The notes beneath the pieces were generated by a model. That model was not told the origin of the DNA. It saw only the letters and a program-made list of their open reading frames with translations, and did no database searches. Below are positions 1-8,545 of a stretch of DNA of 64,000 nt, in pieces. The stretch is from Palsa-883 sp035486355. GTDB lineage: Bacteria; Pseudomonadota; Alphaproteobacteria; Acetobacterales; Acetobacteraceae. The stretch is from positions 1 through 64,000 of the forward strand of contig DATHNE010000261.1 in NCBI GenBank assembly GCA_035486355.1, in the 5' to 3' direction. Numbering within the stretch: the stretch's first letter is position 1; the number at the start of each line of letters is the position of its first letter. The position numbers were made by a program, and so were the translations under genes.

Positions 1-699
1 CTCCGCCACCGCCTCCGCCACCTCATCCGCCGACACACTCCCCACCCACCGCAGCACGCGCCCCATCGCCCGCACCATCCCCGCCAGCTCCCCCCGCCGA
101 GCCGCCAACACCCGCCGCCGCGCCACCAGCGCCGTATACGCCGTCAGCCCCCGCTCCGCCGCCGCGTACCAGATATGCCCCACACCATCCGCCACCAGCG
201 CCTCGACATACGGCTGGAACACCTGGATCGCATCCAACCGCCCCTCCCGCAGCGCCGCCGTATTCGCCGCCATCGACGCCGCCGGCCCACGCGTCAGCAC
301 ACTCGGATCGATCCCGGCACGACGCACATCATCCTGCAGACACAACCACGGCGTCGGCACCTCGCTCACAATCCCCAGTCGAGGCCCCACCAGATCCGCC
401 ATCCGAAACCCTGGCCTAGCCTCCCGCCCCATGATAAAGAACGGATCCCGCGCCACCCCATCACAGAAACAAACCACATCCGAACCAGGATCCGCCGCAT
501 GCGTCAGCATCACCCGCAGCGGCCCGCCCCACATCACATCGACCTCGCCCGCCTGCAGCGCCGTCGCCGTCGCCACCGGATCGGGGCTGCTGCGCAGCTC
601 CACCGCCACGCCCTCAGCCGCATAGGCGCCGATCGCCTGCGCCGCATAGAACGGTGCGTAGAACAGCGCCCGAAAGTTCTCACACAGCACAATCGCCAT
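1..699 (-). CDS. NMT1/THI5-like ABC transporter substrate-binding protein, C-terminus cut by window edge
   Basis: The reverse frame is open without a stop from the ATG at 699 to the window edge (233 codons), with GGGAGG upstream as a ribosome site. The protein begins MAIVLCENFRALFYAPFYAA, then has EGVAVELRSSPDPVATATAL and a VDVMWGGPLR segment. This is the layout of NMT1/THI5-like binding proteins, which bind pyrimidines, nitrate, sulfonates or similar small molecules. There is no signal peptide: the ligand domain starts at residue 3, so the protein may be cytoplasmic or the true start may lie elsewhere. Two Cys residues sit in DVVCFCDGVARDPFF. The ligand is unknown. It diverges from the decayed kinase gene that starts at about 822. 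Partner permease or ATPase genes are not visible because the gene runs off the window. Confidence 0.8.
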   Translation of the reverse strand, partial: MAIVLCENFRALFYAPFYAAQAIGAYAAEGVAVELRSSPDPVATATALQAGEVDVMWGGPLRVMLTHAADPGSDVVCFCDGVARDPFFIMGREARPGFRMADLVGPRLGIVSEVPTPWLCLQDDVRRAGIDPSVLTRGPAASMAANTAALREGRLDAIQVFQPYVEALVADGVGHIWYAAAERGLTAYTALVARRRVLAARRGELAGMVRAMGRVLRWVGSVSADEVAEAVAE

Positions 700-821
700 C
701 GCGCCCTCCCCATCGCCGCGATGATGCGGCAGAGCGCCGCGCCCGGCCATGGCGGCCCGTCGATACCCTTCCGTCAACCAGATCAGCTATACTTCGCCCT
801 CCACGGAACGGACGACCCAAG

Positions 822-3349
822 ATGGCGGCTGCGGCCACCACCCCCCAGGCGCCAGACCGCCGCTCGATGGCATGTGCCGCCGGCCCACGGGCTGGTGATC
901 GGCGCCGTCATCGCCCTGCTCTGGGCCGGAATCAGCTTCAACCTGTGGCGCGACCACGCCCAGGCCGAGCGCCAGGCCGTGGCCGACACCGCCAACCTGT
1001 CCCGCGCCTTCGAGGAGAATATCGATCGGACCATCGAGGCCGTGGATCAGACCGTGCTGTTCGTACGCGACGCCTATGCGCGCGATCCCACCGGCTTCGA
1101 TCTCAGCACCTGGGCACGCGCACGCCCTTCCTGAACCAGCTGGCGATCCAGATCGGCCGGGTCGGCAAAAATGGCATCGTGCTGCAATCGAACCTGAGTC
1201 CGGTCACCGGCCGGGTCGATCTGTCCGACCGGCCGCATTTCCGCGTCCATCTCAATACGACAGCGGATCGGCTGTATATCAGTGTGCCGGTGCTGGGCCC
1301 CGTCTTGCACCAATGGTCGATCCAGTTCACCCGCAAGATCGTCATGCCGGATGGCAGCTTCGGCGGCGTGCTCGTGGTCGCGCTCGATCAGTACTACCTC
1401 TCCCGCTTCTACCAATCCCTACATTTGGGGAACGGCGCCGTCGTGCTGGCTAACGGCGACGGCATCATCCTCGCGCGCGCGCCCGATCCAGAAGCCGCGA
1501 TCGGCGAGACGCTGTCCACCGCCACATTCGGCTTGATGCTGTCCAGCCAGAGCAGCGGCAGCTATCATGCGGTCAGCCAGATCGACGCGATCGCGCGCAC
1601 CTACAGCTTTCGTCAGGTCGATCGCTATCCGCTGGTCGTGGCAGTCGGTTTCGCCGACTGCGATATCTTCGTCCAGTATCATCGCAATCTAATCATCTAC
1701 CTGACCGTCGGCGTTGTACTCACCGGTGGCATTCTCGCGGTGGGCGTCGCGCTCACACGGCAACGGCGCCGCCTGCTTGCCTCGCGACAGGCGTTGGGCG
1801 CGACGCTGGAGAACATCTCACAAGGCATCATGATGATCGATCCCGATGGCAGCGTGCAGGTGATCAATCAGCGCGCGGTCAGCCTGCTTGGTCTGCCGAA
1901 GGAACTGATGGCACGGCACCCGAGCTTTCAGGACATCCTCGACTGGCAATTCGGCACCCACGAATTCGGCGTGCCGGAGAACTGGAATGAATCACTGGCG
2001 CAGGTGCTGAACGCCGGTCGCCTGGCAGTCCAGGATGGGTCTACGAACGCACGCGCGCGAACGGCACGGTGCTGGACGTGCGCGCGCAGAACCTGCCCAA
2101 TGGCGGCGCGGTGCGCACCTTCACCGACATCACCGAGCGCAGGCGCGCCGAGGCCGCCCTGGCCGCCGCGCGCGACGACGCCGAAGCCGCCGGCCGCGCG
2201 CGATCGGACTTCCTTGCGGTGATGAGCCCCGAAATCCGCGCGCCGATGAACGACACCATCGGCGTCTCCGGCCTGCTGCTGGACATGAGGCTGGACGACA
2301 CCGCGTTGCACTATGTGCGCGGCATCCGTGAGTCAGGCGACCACCTGCTACAACTGATCAACGACATCCTCGACTTCTCGAAGCTGGAAGCCGGACGCGT
2401 GCAGTTGGAGGAACTGACCTTCGACCCGCCCGGCATGCTCGGCAACACCATCGAAATGATCCAACAGCAGGCCACCACGAAAAGCCTGCGCCTGACGCTG
2501 ACGCAAACCGACAACCTGCCTCGCATCGTCATCGGCGATCCCGGCCGGCTGCGGCAGATCCTGCTGAACCTGCTGGGCAACGCCATCAAGTTCACCGAAC
2601 GCGGCAGCATCGCGGTGCGTGCGGCGACGCTGCCCGCGCCGCCTGGTGAGGTGCGCCTGTCCCTCACCATCACCGATACCGGCATCGGCATCCCCACCGA
2701 CAAGATCGGCCAGTTGTTCAGCAAGTTCACCCAGATCGACAGCTCCATCTCGCGCCAGTTCGGCGGCACCGACCTCGGCCTCGCGATTTCCCGGCGGATC
2801 GTCGAACAGATAGGCGGAACGATGAGCGTCGAAAGCCAGTTCGGCCGCGGCAGCAGATTCCGCTTCGACGTCCGCCTGCGTCCGGCCGACGAGGATGCCG
2901 AGCCGACGCCCGCTCCGACCATCACCACAGGCAGCCCCGTCAGCCACGCCCGCATCCTGTTGGCGGAAGACAACGGGACCAATCGCCTGGTGGTGACGCG
3001 CATGCTGGAACGTATGGGCCATCGCGTCGACAGCGTCAGCGACAGGCGCGAGGCGGTGGAGGCGGTGCGCACCTTCCCCTATAGTATCGTCCCGATGGAC
3101 ATGATGATGCCAGAGATGGATGGGCTCTCCGCGACACAGGCGATCCGCACGCTGCCCGGCGACACCGCGCACGTGCCCGTGGTGGGCCTGACCGCCAACG
3201 TGCTCACCACCGACGAGCAGGCCTGCCGTGCCGCGGGCATGAACGCGTTCCGCACCAAGCCGGTCACCAGCGACCGGCTGCGTGAGATGCTGGCCAACAC
3301 AATCCTCCTCTCACAAGCGGCGCCCGAGGCCAAAGTGGCCAACGCCTGA
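822..3349 (+). pseudogene. Decayed hybrid sensor histidine kinase/response regulator
   Basis: A membrane hybrid kinase is readable only by changing frame. A TM and coiled segment (residues HGLVIGAVIALLWAG onward) lies in one frame up to about 1115. The periplasmic PDC/Cache-like part, second TM and PAS domain follow in another frame to about 2035. HisKA, HATPase and receiver follow in the third frame to 3349. A further shift in the C-run near 842 is needed if ATG 822 is the start. Catalytic residues are also lost. The H-box reads MSPEIRAPMN, with Pro (2228-2230) for the phospho-accepting His, and the G box reads GGTDLGLAI, with Asp (2771-2773) for Gly. The receiver still has its Asp in PMDMMMPEMDG. 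An intact relative sits at 33868-37356. Sequencing error could explain frameshifts but not both substitutions so easily, so I call it a pseudogene. Confidence 0.85.
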
Positions 3350-3378
3350 CCGGCCCTCAAACCGTAACCGAAAGAACC

Positions 3379-6291
3379 ATGTCAGCCACACGTTCCGCCG
3401 CCATCACCCCGGGCGACTCCCGGCTTGCCACGTCGCTCGGCAAGGCCATCGCCGGCCAGATCCTGTTCGACCGAGCCGACCGTGGACGTTACGCCACCGA
3501 TGCGTCGATCTATCAGGTCGAGCCGATCGGCGTGGTGATCCCGCGGACGATCGATGATGTCGCCGCGACCTTTGCTATCGCGCGGGAGAACGGTGTGCCG
3601 ATACTGCCGCGCGGCGCCGGCACCAGCCAGTGCGGACAGACCGTCAACCGCGCGCTGGTGATCGATTGCGCGCGACACCTGAACAAAGTACTGCACGTCG
3701 ATCCCGAGGCGCGCACGGCGCTGGTGGAACCCGGCCTGGTGCTGGCGCACCTGAACGCAGCGCTGCGGCCGCACGGGCTGTTCTTCCCGGTTGATCCATC
3801 CACCCACGCGCGCTGCACGATCGGCGGCATGGCCGGCAACAACTCCTGCGGGTCGAAATCGATCCGCTACGGGCTGATGGCCGACAATGTGCTCGCGATC
3901 GACGCGATCCTGGCCGACGGCACGCGCCATCGCTTTGATACGCTGCCGGACAACCTCACTGCCGACATACCGGCCCCTATCGCCGATCTCATCCAGCGCC
4001 TGCGCACCCTGGCTGCCGTGGAAGCCGAGGAGATCGCGGCGAAATTCCCGCGCCAGTTGCGCCGTGTCGGCGGCTATAACATTGATGTGCTGACGCCCGC
4101 CGCGCGTGCGGCCGGGCGGGGAAACCTCGCAAGGTTGCTGGTGGGATCGGAAGGCACATTGGCCTTCTCCGCCGCGCTGGAGCTGAAACTGCACCCGATC
4201 AAGCCGCGCAAGGTCCTGGGTATCTGTCAGTTCCCGACCTTCCGCCGCGCGATGGAAACCGCGCAGCACATCGTGGCGTTGGATCCCGAGGCGGTGGAGT
4301 TGGTCGATCGCACCATGATCGATCTGGGTCGTGGCATCCCGATTTTCCGTTCCACGATCGATGCGATGCTGATCGGCGAGCCTGACAGCCTGCTGATCGT
4401 CGAATTCCACGGCTATGACGACGCGCCGCTGCATGCCAAGCTGGCGGAGCTGGAAACGCTGATGGGCGAGCTTGGCCATCCCAACGCGGTGGTGCGCGCG
4501 CTCGACGCCAGCTTCCAGGCCGACATTGCCTCGGTGCGCGAGGCCGGGTTGAACATCATGATGTCGATGAAGGGCGACGGAAAGCCGGTGTCGTTCATCG
4601 AGGATTGTGCCGTCGATCTGCCCGACCTGGCAGACTACACCGAGCGCCTGAACGACGTCTTCGCCCGCCATGGCACCAAGGGCACGTGGTACGCGCACGC
4701 CTCGGTCGGCTGCCTGCATGTGCGCCCGGTGCTGAGCATGAAGGACCCGGCCAACGTACGCACCATGCGCGCGGTCGCCGAGGAGTGCTTCGCGCTGGTG
4801 CGCGAATACAAGGGCTCGCACTCCGGCGAGCACGGCGATGGCATCGCGCGCAGCGAATTCAACGCCGTCATGTTCGGCGCCCGCATCGCCAAGGCATTTG
4901 AAACCGTCAAGGACAGCTTCGATCCCAGCAACATGCTGAACCCCGGCCGCGTCGTGCGCCCGCCAAAGATGGACGACCGCAATCTGTTCCGTTATGGACC
5001 CGGTTACGCCGCCGTCGGCGACTTCAAGCCAAAGCTCGACTGGTCCGACCATCCCGGCCCGCTCGGCGGCATGCTCGGCGCGGTCGAGATGTGCAACAAT
5101 AACGGCACCTGCCGCGCCTTCGATGCCTCGGTGATGTGTCCGTCGTTCCGCGTCACGCGCGACGAACAGCACCTCACCCGCGGCCGCGCCAACACCTTGC
5201 GCCTCGCCCTCACCGGTCAGCTCGGCGCCGACGCGATGGCCTCGGATGGGCTCGCCGACACGATGGCACTGTGCGTGTCCTGCAAGGCCTGCCGTCGCGA
5301 ATGCCCGACCGGCGTCGACATGGCGAAGATGAAGATCGAGGTGCTGGCCGCGCGCGCGGACCGGCACGGCATCAGCGTGCGCGAAGGCCTGGTGGCCGAG
5401 TTGCCGCGCTACGCCCCGATCGCCGCGCGTCTGGCGCCGTTGGCCAATCTGCGCAACGCTGTGCCGGTGCTGCGCCGGATGAGCGAACGCTGGCTCGGCC
5501 TCGCCGCATCGCGCACGCTGCCAGTCTGGCGCCGCGATTTCTTCCGCGACAGCGAAGCGGAAGCGTTGGCCCCGAAACAACCGCGCGGCGAGGTGTTCCT
5601 GCTCGCCGACACCTTCAACCGCTACTTCGAACCGGAAAACCTGCGCGCCGCGCTGCGCGTGCTGGCTGCCGCCGGCTATCGCGCGAAACTGCCCGCCACG
5701 CGTGGTCGCCCGTTGTGCTGCGGCCGCAGCTTCCTGTCCGCCGGCTTGGTCGACAAGGCCCGCGCCGAGGCTGGCCGCACCCTGCGTCGCTTCGCCGGTA
5801 CGCTGCCGGTGATCGGCTTGGAACCCTCCTGTCTGTTCACCATGCGCGACGAATTCCGTGCGCTATACCCCGGCAAGGAAACAGACGCGCTGGCCGACCG
5901 CGCGATGCTGCTATCCGAATTCCTCGCGCGCGAGAATATTTCTTTCCAGTTCAAACCGATCGCCGGCACCGCGCATGTGCACGGCCATTGCCACCAGAAA
6001 TCCTTCGGCGCATTCCCAACCTCACTCGCGGCACTAAAGCAGGTGCCAGACCTCGTGGTGAAGCCCATTGTCTCCTCCTGCTGCGGCATGGCGGGCAGCT
6101 TCGGCTATCAGGCCGAAACGCAGGATAGCTCGCGCGCAATGGCCGAGGCGTCGCTGTTGCCGGCCGTCCGCGCCGCTGGCACGGACGACATCATTGTTGC
6201 CGACGGCACCTCCTGCCGCCATCAGATCCGCGATCTGGGCGGCCGCGAGGCGATCCACTCCGTCCGCGTGCTCGACCGCGCGCTGGCATGA
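3379..6291 (+). CDS. FAD-linked oxidase / Fe-S D-2-hydroxyacid dehydrogenase (YdiJ/D-lactate dehydrogenase type)
   Basis: This 970-residue protein fuses the parts of glycolate-oxidase-like complexes in one chain. A PCMH-type FAD domain covers about 40-280 (LPRGAGTSQCGQTVN, GGMAGNNSCGSKSIRYG). A FAD-oxidase C-terminal domain runs to about 540, including HSGEHGDGIARSEF. Two 4Fe-4S motifs follow: CNNNGTCRAFDASVMCPS from C572, and CVSCKACRRECPTG from C632. A Cys-rich CCG domain comes last (CCGRSFLSAG, HGHCHQKS, SSCCGMAGSFGYQ). The family oxidises D-lactate, D-2-hydroxyglutarate or similar acids and passes electrons to the respiratory chain, and the exact substrate cannot be read from sequence. 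The start at 3379 lies 30 bases after the kinase pseudogene. The stop overlaps the DUF924 start by four bases, so the two are probably co-translated. Confidence 0.9.
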   Translation: MSATRSAAITPGDSRLATSLGKAIAGQILFDRADRGRYATDASIYQVEPIGVVIPRTIDDVAATFAIARENGVPILPRGAGTSQCGQTVNRALVIDCARHLNKVLHVDPEARTALVEPGLVLAHLNAALRPHGLFFPVDPSTHARCTIGGMAGNNSCGSKSIRYGLMADNVLAIDAILADGTRHRFDTLPDNLTADIPAPIADLIQRLRTLAAVEAEEIAAKFPRQLRRVGGYNIDVLTPAARAAGRGNLARLLVGSEGTLAFSAALELKLHPIKPRKVLGICQFPTFRRAMETAQHIVALDPEAVELVDRTMIDLGRGIPIFRSTIDAMLIGEPDSLLIVEFHGYDDAPLHAKLAELETLMGELGHPNAVVRALDASFQADIASVREAGLNIMMSMKGDGKPVSFIEDCAVDLPDLADYTERLNDVFARHGTKGTWYAHASVGCLHVRPVLSMKDPANVRTMRAVAEECFALVREYKGSHSGEHGDGIARSEFNAVMFGARIAKAFETVKDSFDPSNMLNPGRVVRPPKMDDRNLFRYGPGYAAVGDFKPKLDWSDHPGPLGGMLGAVEMCNNNGTCRAFDASVMCPSFRVTRDEQHLTRGRANTLRLALTGQLGADAMASDGLADTMALCVSCKACRRECPTGVDMAKMKIEVLAARADRHGISVREGLVAELPRYAPIAARLAPLANLRNAVPVLRRMSERWLGLAASRTLPVWRRDFFRDSEAEALAPKQPRGEVFLLADTFNRYFEPENLRAALRVLAAAGYRAKLPATRGRPLCCGRSFLSAGLVDKARAEAGRTLRRFAGTLPVIGLEPSCLFTMRDEFRALYPGKETDALADRAMLLSEFLARENISFQFKPIAGTAHVHGHCHQKSFGAFPTSLAALKQVPDLVVKPIVSSCCGMAGSFGYQAETQDSSRAMAEASLLPAVRAAGTDDIIVADGTSCRHQIRDLGGREAIHSVRVLDRALA

Positions 6292-6845
6292 TCACGCCAC
6301 TGGATGTGCTGGCGTTCTGGTTCAATAACGATCCAGCGACGTCACGCGCCGTGTGGTTCGAGAAGGATGCGGATTTCGACACCGCGTGCGCCACCCTGAC
6401 CGCGGCGCGCGATGCTGCCAGAGCCGGCGCCCTCGAGCACTGGCACGAGACACCACAGGGAAGTCTGGCATTGATCATCCTGCTCGATCAGCTCTCGCGC
6501 AATCTGCATCGCGGCAGCGCCGAAGCCTTCGCCGCCGACGCCAGAGCGCGCGTCGTCGCACGGGATATGGTCGCGCGTGGCTTCGACCAGGCGTTGACGC
6601 CAGTGCAGCGCACATTCGTCTACCTGCCATTGCAACATTCCGAGGACCTCGCCGACCAGGACGAATCCGTGCGCCTGTTCACCGCCCTACAGGACATCAC
6701 GCACGACGACGTGTTGGAATACGCGCTGCGCCATCGCGACGTGATCCGCCGCTTCGGTCGATTCCCGCACCGCAACGCCGCGCTGGGCCGCACCAACACA
6801 CCGGACGAGGATGCCTACCTCGCGGAACCGGACGCAGGGTTCTAA
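6288..6845 (+). CDS. DUF924 family protein
   Basis: A soluble helical protein of 185 residues beginning MITPLDVLAFWF, the typical opening of DUF924 proteins, followed by the conserved ALIILLDQLSRNLHRG and RTFVYLPLQHSEDLADQ segments and a C-terminal FGRFPHRNAALGR motif. Length matches the family. The family has a TPR-like fold and no established biochemical function. Its ATG overlaps the TGA of the upstream dehydrogenase (ATGA at 6288), which suggests translational coupling. A REP-like hairpin starts 18 bases after its stop and may end or stabilise the transcript. Confidence 0.9.
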   Translation: MITPLDVLAFWFNNDPATSRAVWFEKDADFDTACATLTAARDAARAGALEHWHETPQGSLALIILLDQLSRNLHRGSAEAFAADARARVVARDMVARGFDQALTPVQRTFVYLPLQHSEDLADQDESVRLFTALQDITHDDVLEYALRHRDVIRRFGRFPHRNAALGRTNTPDEDAYLAEPDAGF

Positions 6846-6863
6846 CGAAGCTCAGAACCCACT

Positions 6864-6966
6864 GTCATTGCGAGGAGCGAAGCAACGAGCAATCTCCATC
6901 CAAGGGCGCACGAACGGTGAAGCCACACTGGCGCGATTGTTTCATCGCTTCGCTCCTCGCAATGAC
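6864..6966. repeat. REP-like palindromic element
   Basis: A perfect 19-base inverted repeat (6864-6882 against 6948-6966) of the GTCATTGCGAGGAGCGAAG type flanks about 65 bases. A related element with the same ends (GTCATTGCGAG ... CTCGTAATGAC) occurs at 37859-37962. Such intergenic palindromes are dispersed in many proteobacterial genomes and are usually moved by REP-associated transposases. Here it sits between convergent genes. Confidence 0.8.
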
Positions 6967-6976
6967 AATGTGCAAG

Positions 6977-7330
6977 TCACCACACCATCTGTCGGACCGG
7001 CAGATTCTTCCGTTCCGTAACCGTCGCGGAAATCCGACCCGCTAACGACATGAATCGCGGCGCCAGAAACCGGCACGTCCGCAACAGCAGCGCGCGCGTT
7101 ACCTCGGTGAACGCCATCCCCGCCCCATCCCATTCCTCCAGCACCCCCTGCCACGCAAGCTGACTGGGGTACAGCCCATCCCGATGCGCCCAGATGAACG
7201 CTCGCTGACTGTTGGTATTACGTAACTTCTCCATCACCTCCCCGGTCTGCGCATCCAGCGCCTCGAACCGCTGCATGATCTGCTTCGGCGCCGCACCGGT
7301 CAGCCGGCGCTCCTGGGTCAGCGTCGCCAT
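6977..7330 (-). CDS. Hypothetical protein, 117 residues
   Basis: I do not recognise this protein. The chosen ATG at 7330 gives a protein starting MATLTQERRLTGAAPKQIMQ. A longer reading frame upstream is low-complexity shadow sequence. The visible part is mixed alpha-helical, soluble and basic, with RFEALDAQTGEVMEKLRNTN and a central RAFIWAHRDGLYPSQLAWQG. There is no signal peptide or membrane segment. The 5' end overlaps by 13 bases the 3' end of the broken gene 7318-7928 on the same strand, so the two were probably an operon. The real start could lie a few codons away. Confidence 0.5.
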   Translation of the reverse strand: MATLTQERRLTGAAPKQIMQRFEALDAQTGEVMEKLRNTNSQRAFIWAHRDGLYPSQLAWQGVLEEWDGAGMAFTEVTRALLLRTCRFLAPRFMSLAGRISATVTERKNLPVRQMVW

Positions 7331-7928
7331 CTGCCCCGCTCGCCTCGCCCCGCCCGCACCATCCGCTCCACCCTCAGCGCCATCGCCTGCACCCGCCGCA
7401 GCAGCCGCGCGCGCAGCGCCTCCACGAACGCCAGCTGCCGCGCCAGGTCCTCCAGCAGAGCCGCCCCCGCCTCCTGGTTCGCCAGCTCGAGAGCGCCGAG
7501 GCCGCGTGGTCCAGCACGTCCTGCACCTGCCGGCGCACCATCGGATTGTCCGTCGCGCTGCCGGCATGCAGCCAGGCGAGCGGTCACAGCCGTAGCCGGA
7601 TGCTCGCCACCGCCAGATGCGCCACATCCGGCTCCCAGCTCGCCTCCCCAGTGGAGACCTCCAGCGGCAGGCAATCGCCCAGCCGTAGCGCCGCCACGTA
7701 CTCCAGCGCCGCCGCGACCGGGCCCAGCATCCGCCCGCCCGGCGCGTCATCGGCAATGCCGAACGCACGTTGCAGCGAGCGCAATCGCGGCGCCCCCTGC
7801 CGCTCCCCCAGCGTTACCACCATCACCGGTGCGCCATTCGCCTCAGCCCGCCGGAGCAGCGGCTCTCCCAGCATCGCGAAGCCGCGATCGGCCAGCACGC
7901 AGCAGATCGGGGAGGTTTCAGGCGTCAT
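7318..7928 (-). pseudogene. Broken hypothetical gene (in-frame stop plus frameshift)
   Basis: From the ATG at 7928 the reading frame encodes MTPETSPICCVLADRGFAML and continues through ERQGAPRLRSLQRAFGIADD to SIRLRL, where it meets a TGA at 7584-7586. The same frame then goes on coherently as PLAWLHAGSATDNPMVRRQV and QDVLDHAASAL, so the TGA interrupts a coding frame. Near 7505 coding character moves to another frame (ELANQEAGAALLEDLARQ, then a Leu/Arg-rich helix) that ends at 7318. Read across both lesions it would be a protein of about 200 residues of unknown family. The protein may be remotely related to phage or secretion-system helical proteins, but I cannot support any family. Confidence 0.5.
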
Positions 7929-8052
7929 GGGCCAGATCCGCTGTCCGCCGTCATGCCCGCACGTGGCGGGTAAACACGGCGCTAACATCCATGAAGCCGG
8001 ACTGTCACCTTGGTAACTTGCCGCATGCCGCAATCCAGGCCATGTCGGTCGG

Positions 8053-8538
8053 ATGATGAATCCACTCGCCTGGTTGCTGGGGCTGTGGCTGCCGGCCTGC
8101 GCCTCCGCGGGTGCCGCTGGCCTGCCGATCCCCCCTCTGATGAATGTCGCGCACATCGAGCGCCCAGCCACGCCGAACACCGCCCTGGCCGCCCCCCCGG
8201 AATTCAGCCCGGTACCCGACGCCTTCGTGCCGCAATACCACCTGCCGCCGGCCAATCTGTATGCCGCCATCCGCAAGGTCGCCGCTTCCCAGCCCCGCAC
8301 CTACCCGGCCGCGCAATACCCCGAACGGCTGCAAGCCGATTGGGTGGCCCGCAGCACCGTGTTCAACTTCCCCGATCTGGTGATGGTGCAGGTGCTGCCG
8401 GCCGGCCCCGGCGCCAGCACCCTGGTGATCTATTCCCGCAGCGTCTACGGCCACTCCGATCTGGGCGTGAACCTCACGCGCATCAGGGTCTGGCTCGCAG
8501 CCCTGGACGCCTCGCTCACCCACACAGCAGAGAGATAG
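8053..8538 (+). CDS. DUF1499 family exported protein
   Basis: A 161-residue protein with a cleavable signal segment (MMNPLAWLLGLWLPACASAG) followed by a DUF1499-like core: ANLYAAIRKVAASQPRTY, DWVARSTVFNFPDLVMVQVL, LVIYSRSVYGHSDLGVNLTR. The family is widespread in proteobacteria and uncharacterised. The Cys at residue 16 followed by Ala does not make a clear lipobox, so lipoprotein status is unsure. The start could be either of two adjacent ATGs (8053 or 8056). It lies seven bases upstream of the ABC exporter gene, so the pair is very likely one operon and this protein may act in the same envelope process. Confidence 0.75.
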   Translation: MMNPLAWLLGLWLPACASAGAAGLPIPPLMNVAHIERPATPNTALAAPPEFSPVPDAFVPQYHLPPANLYAAIRKVAASQPRTYPAAQYPERLQADWVARSTVFNFPDLVMVQVLPAGPGASTLVIYSRSVYGHSDLGVNLTRIRVWLAALDASLTHTAER

Positions 8539-8545
8539 ACCCCGA

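Noticed and set aside
3382..5580. A 732-codon open frame on the minus strand opposite the FAD/Fe-S dehydrogenase
   Set aside because: It is antisense to a gene with clear domains. Its product is a His/Arg/Gln-rich shadow without motifs, as expected in high-GC DNA.
7584..7586. Selenocysteine recoding at the in-frame TGA
   Set aside because: A second lesion (frameshift) follows within 100 bases and no SECIS-like hairpin was evident, so decay is the simpler reading.
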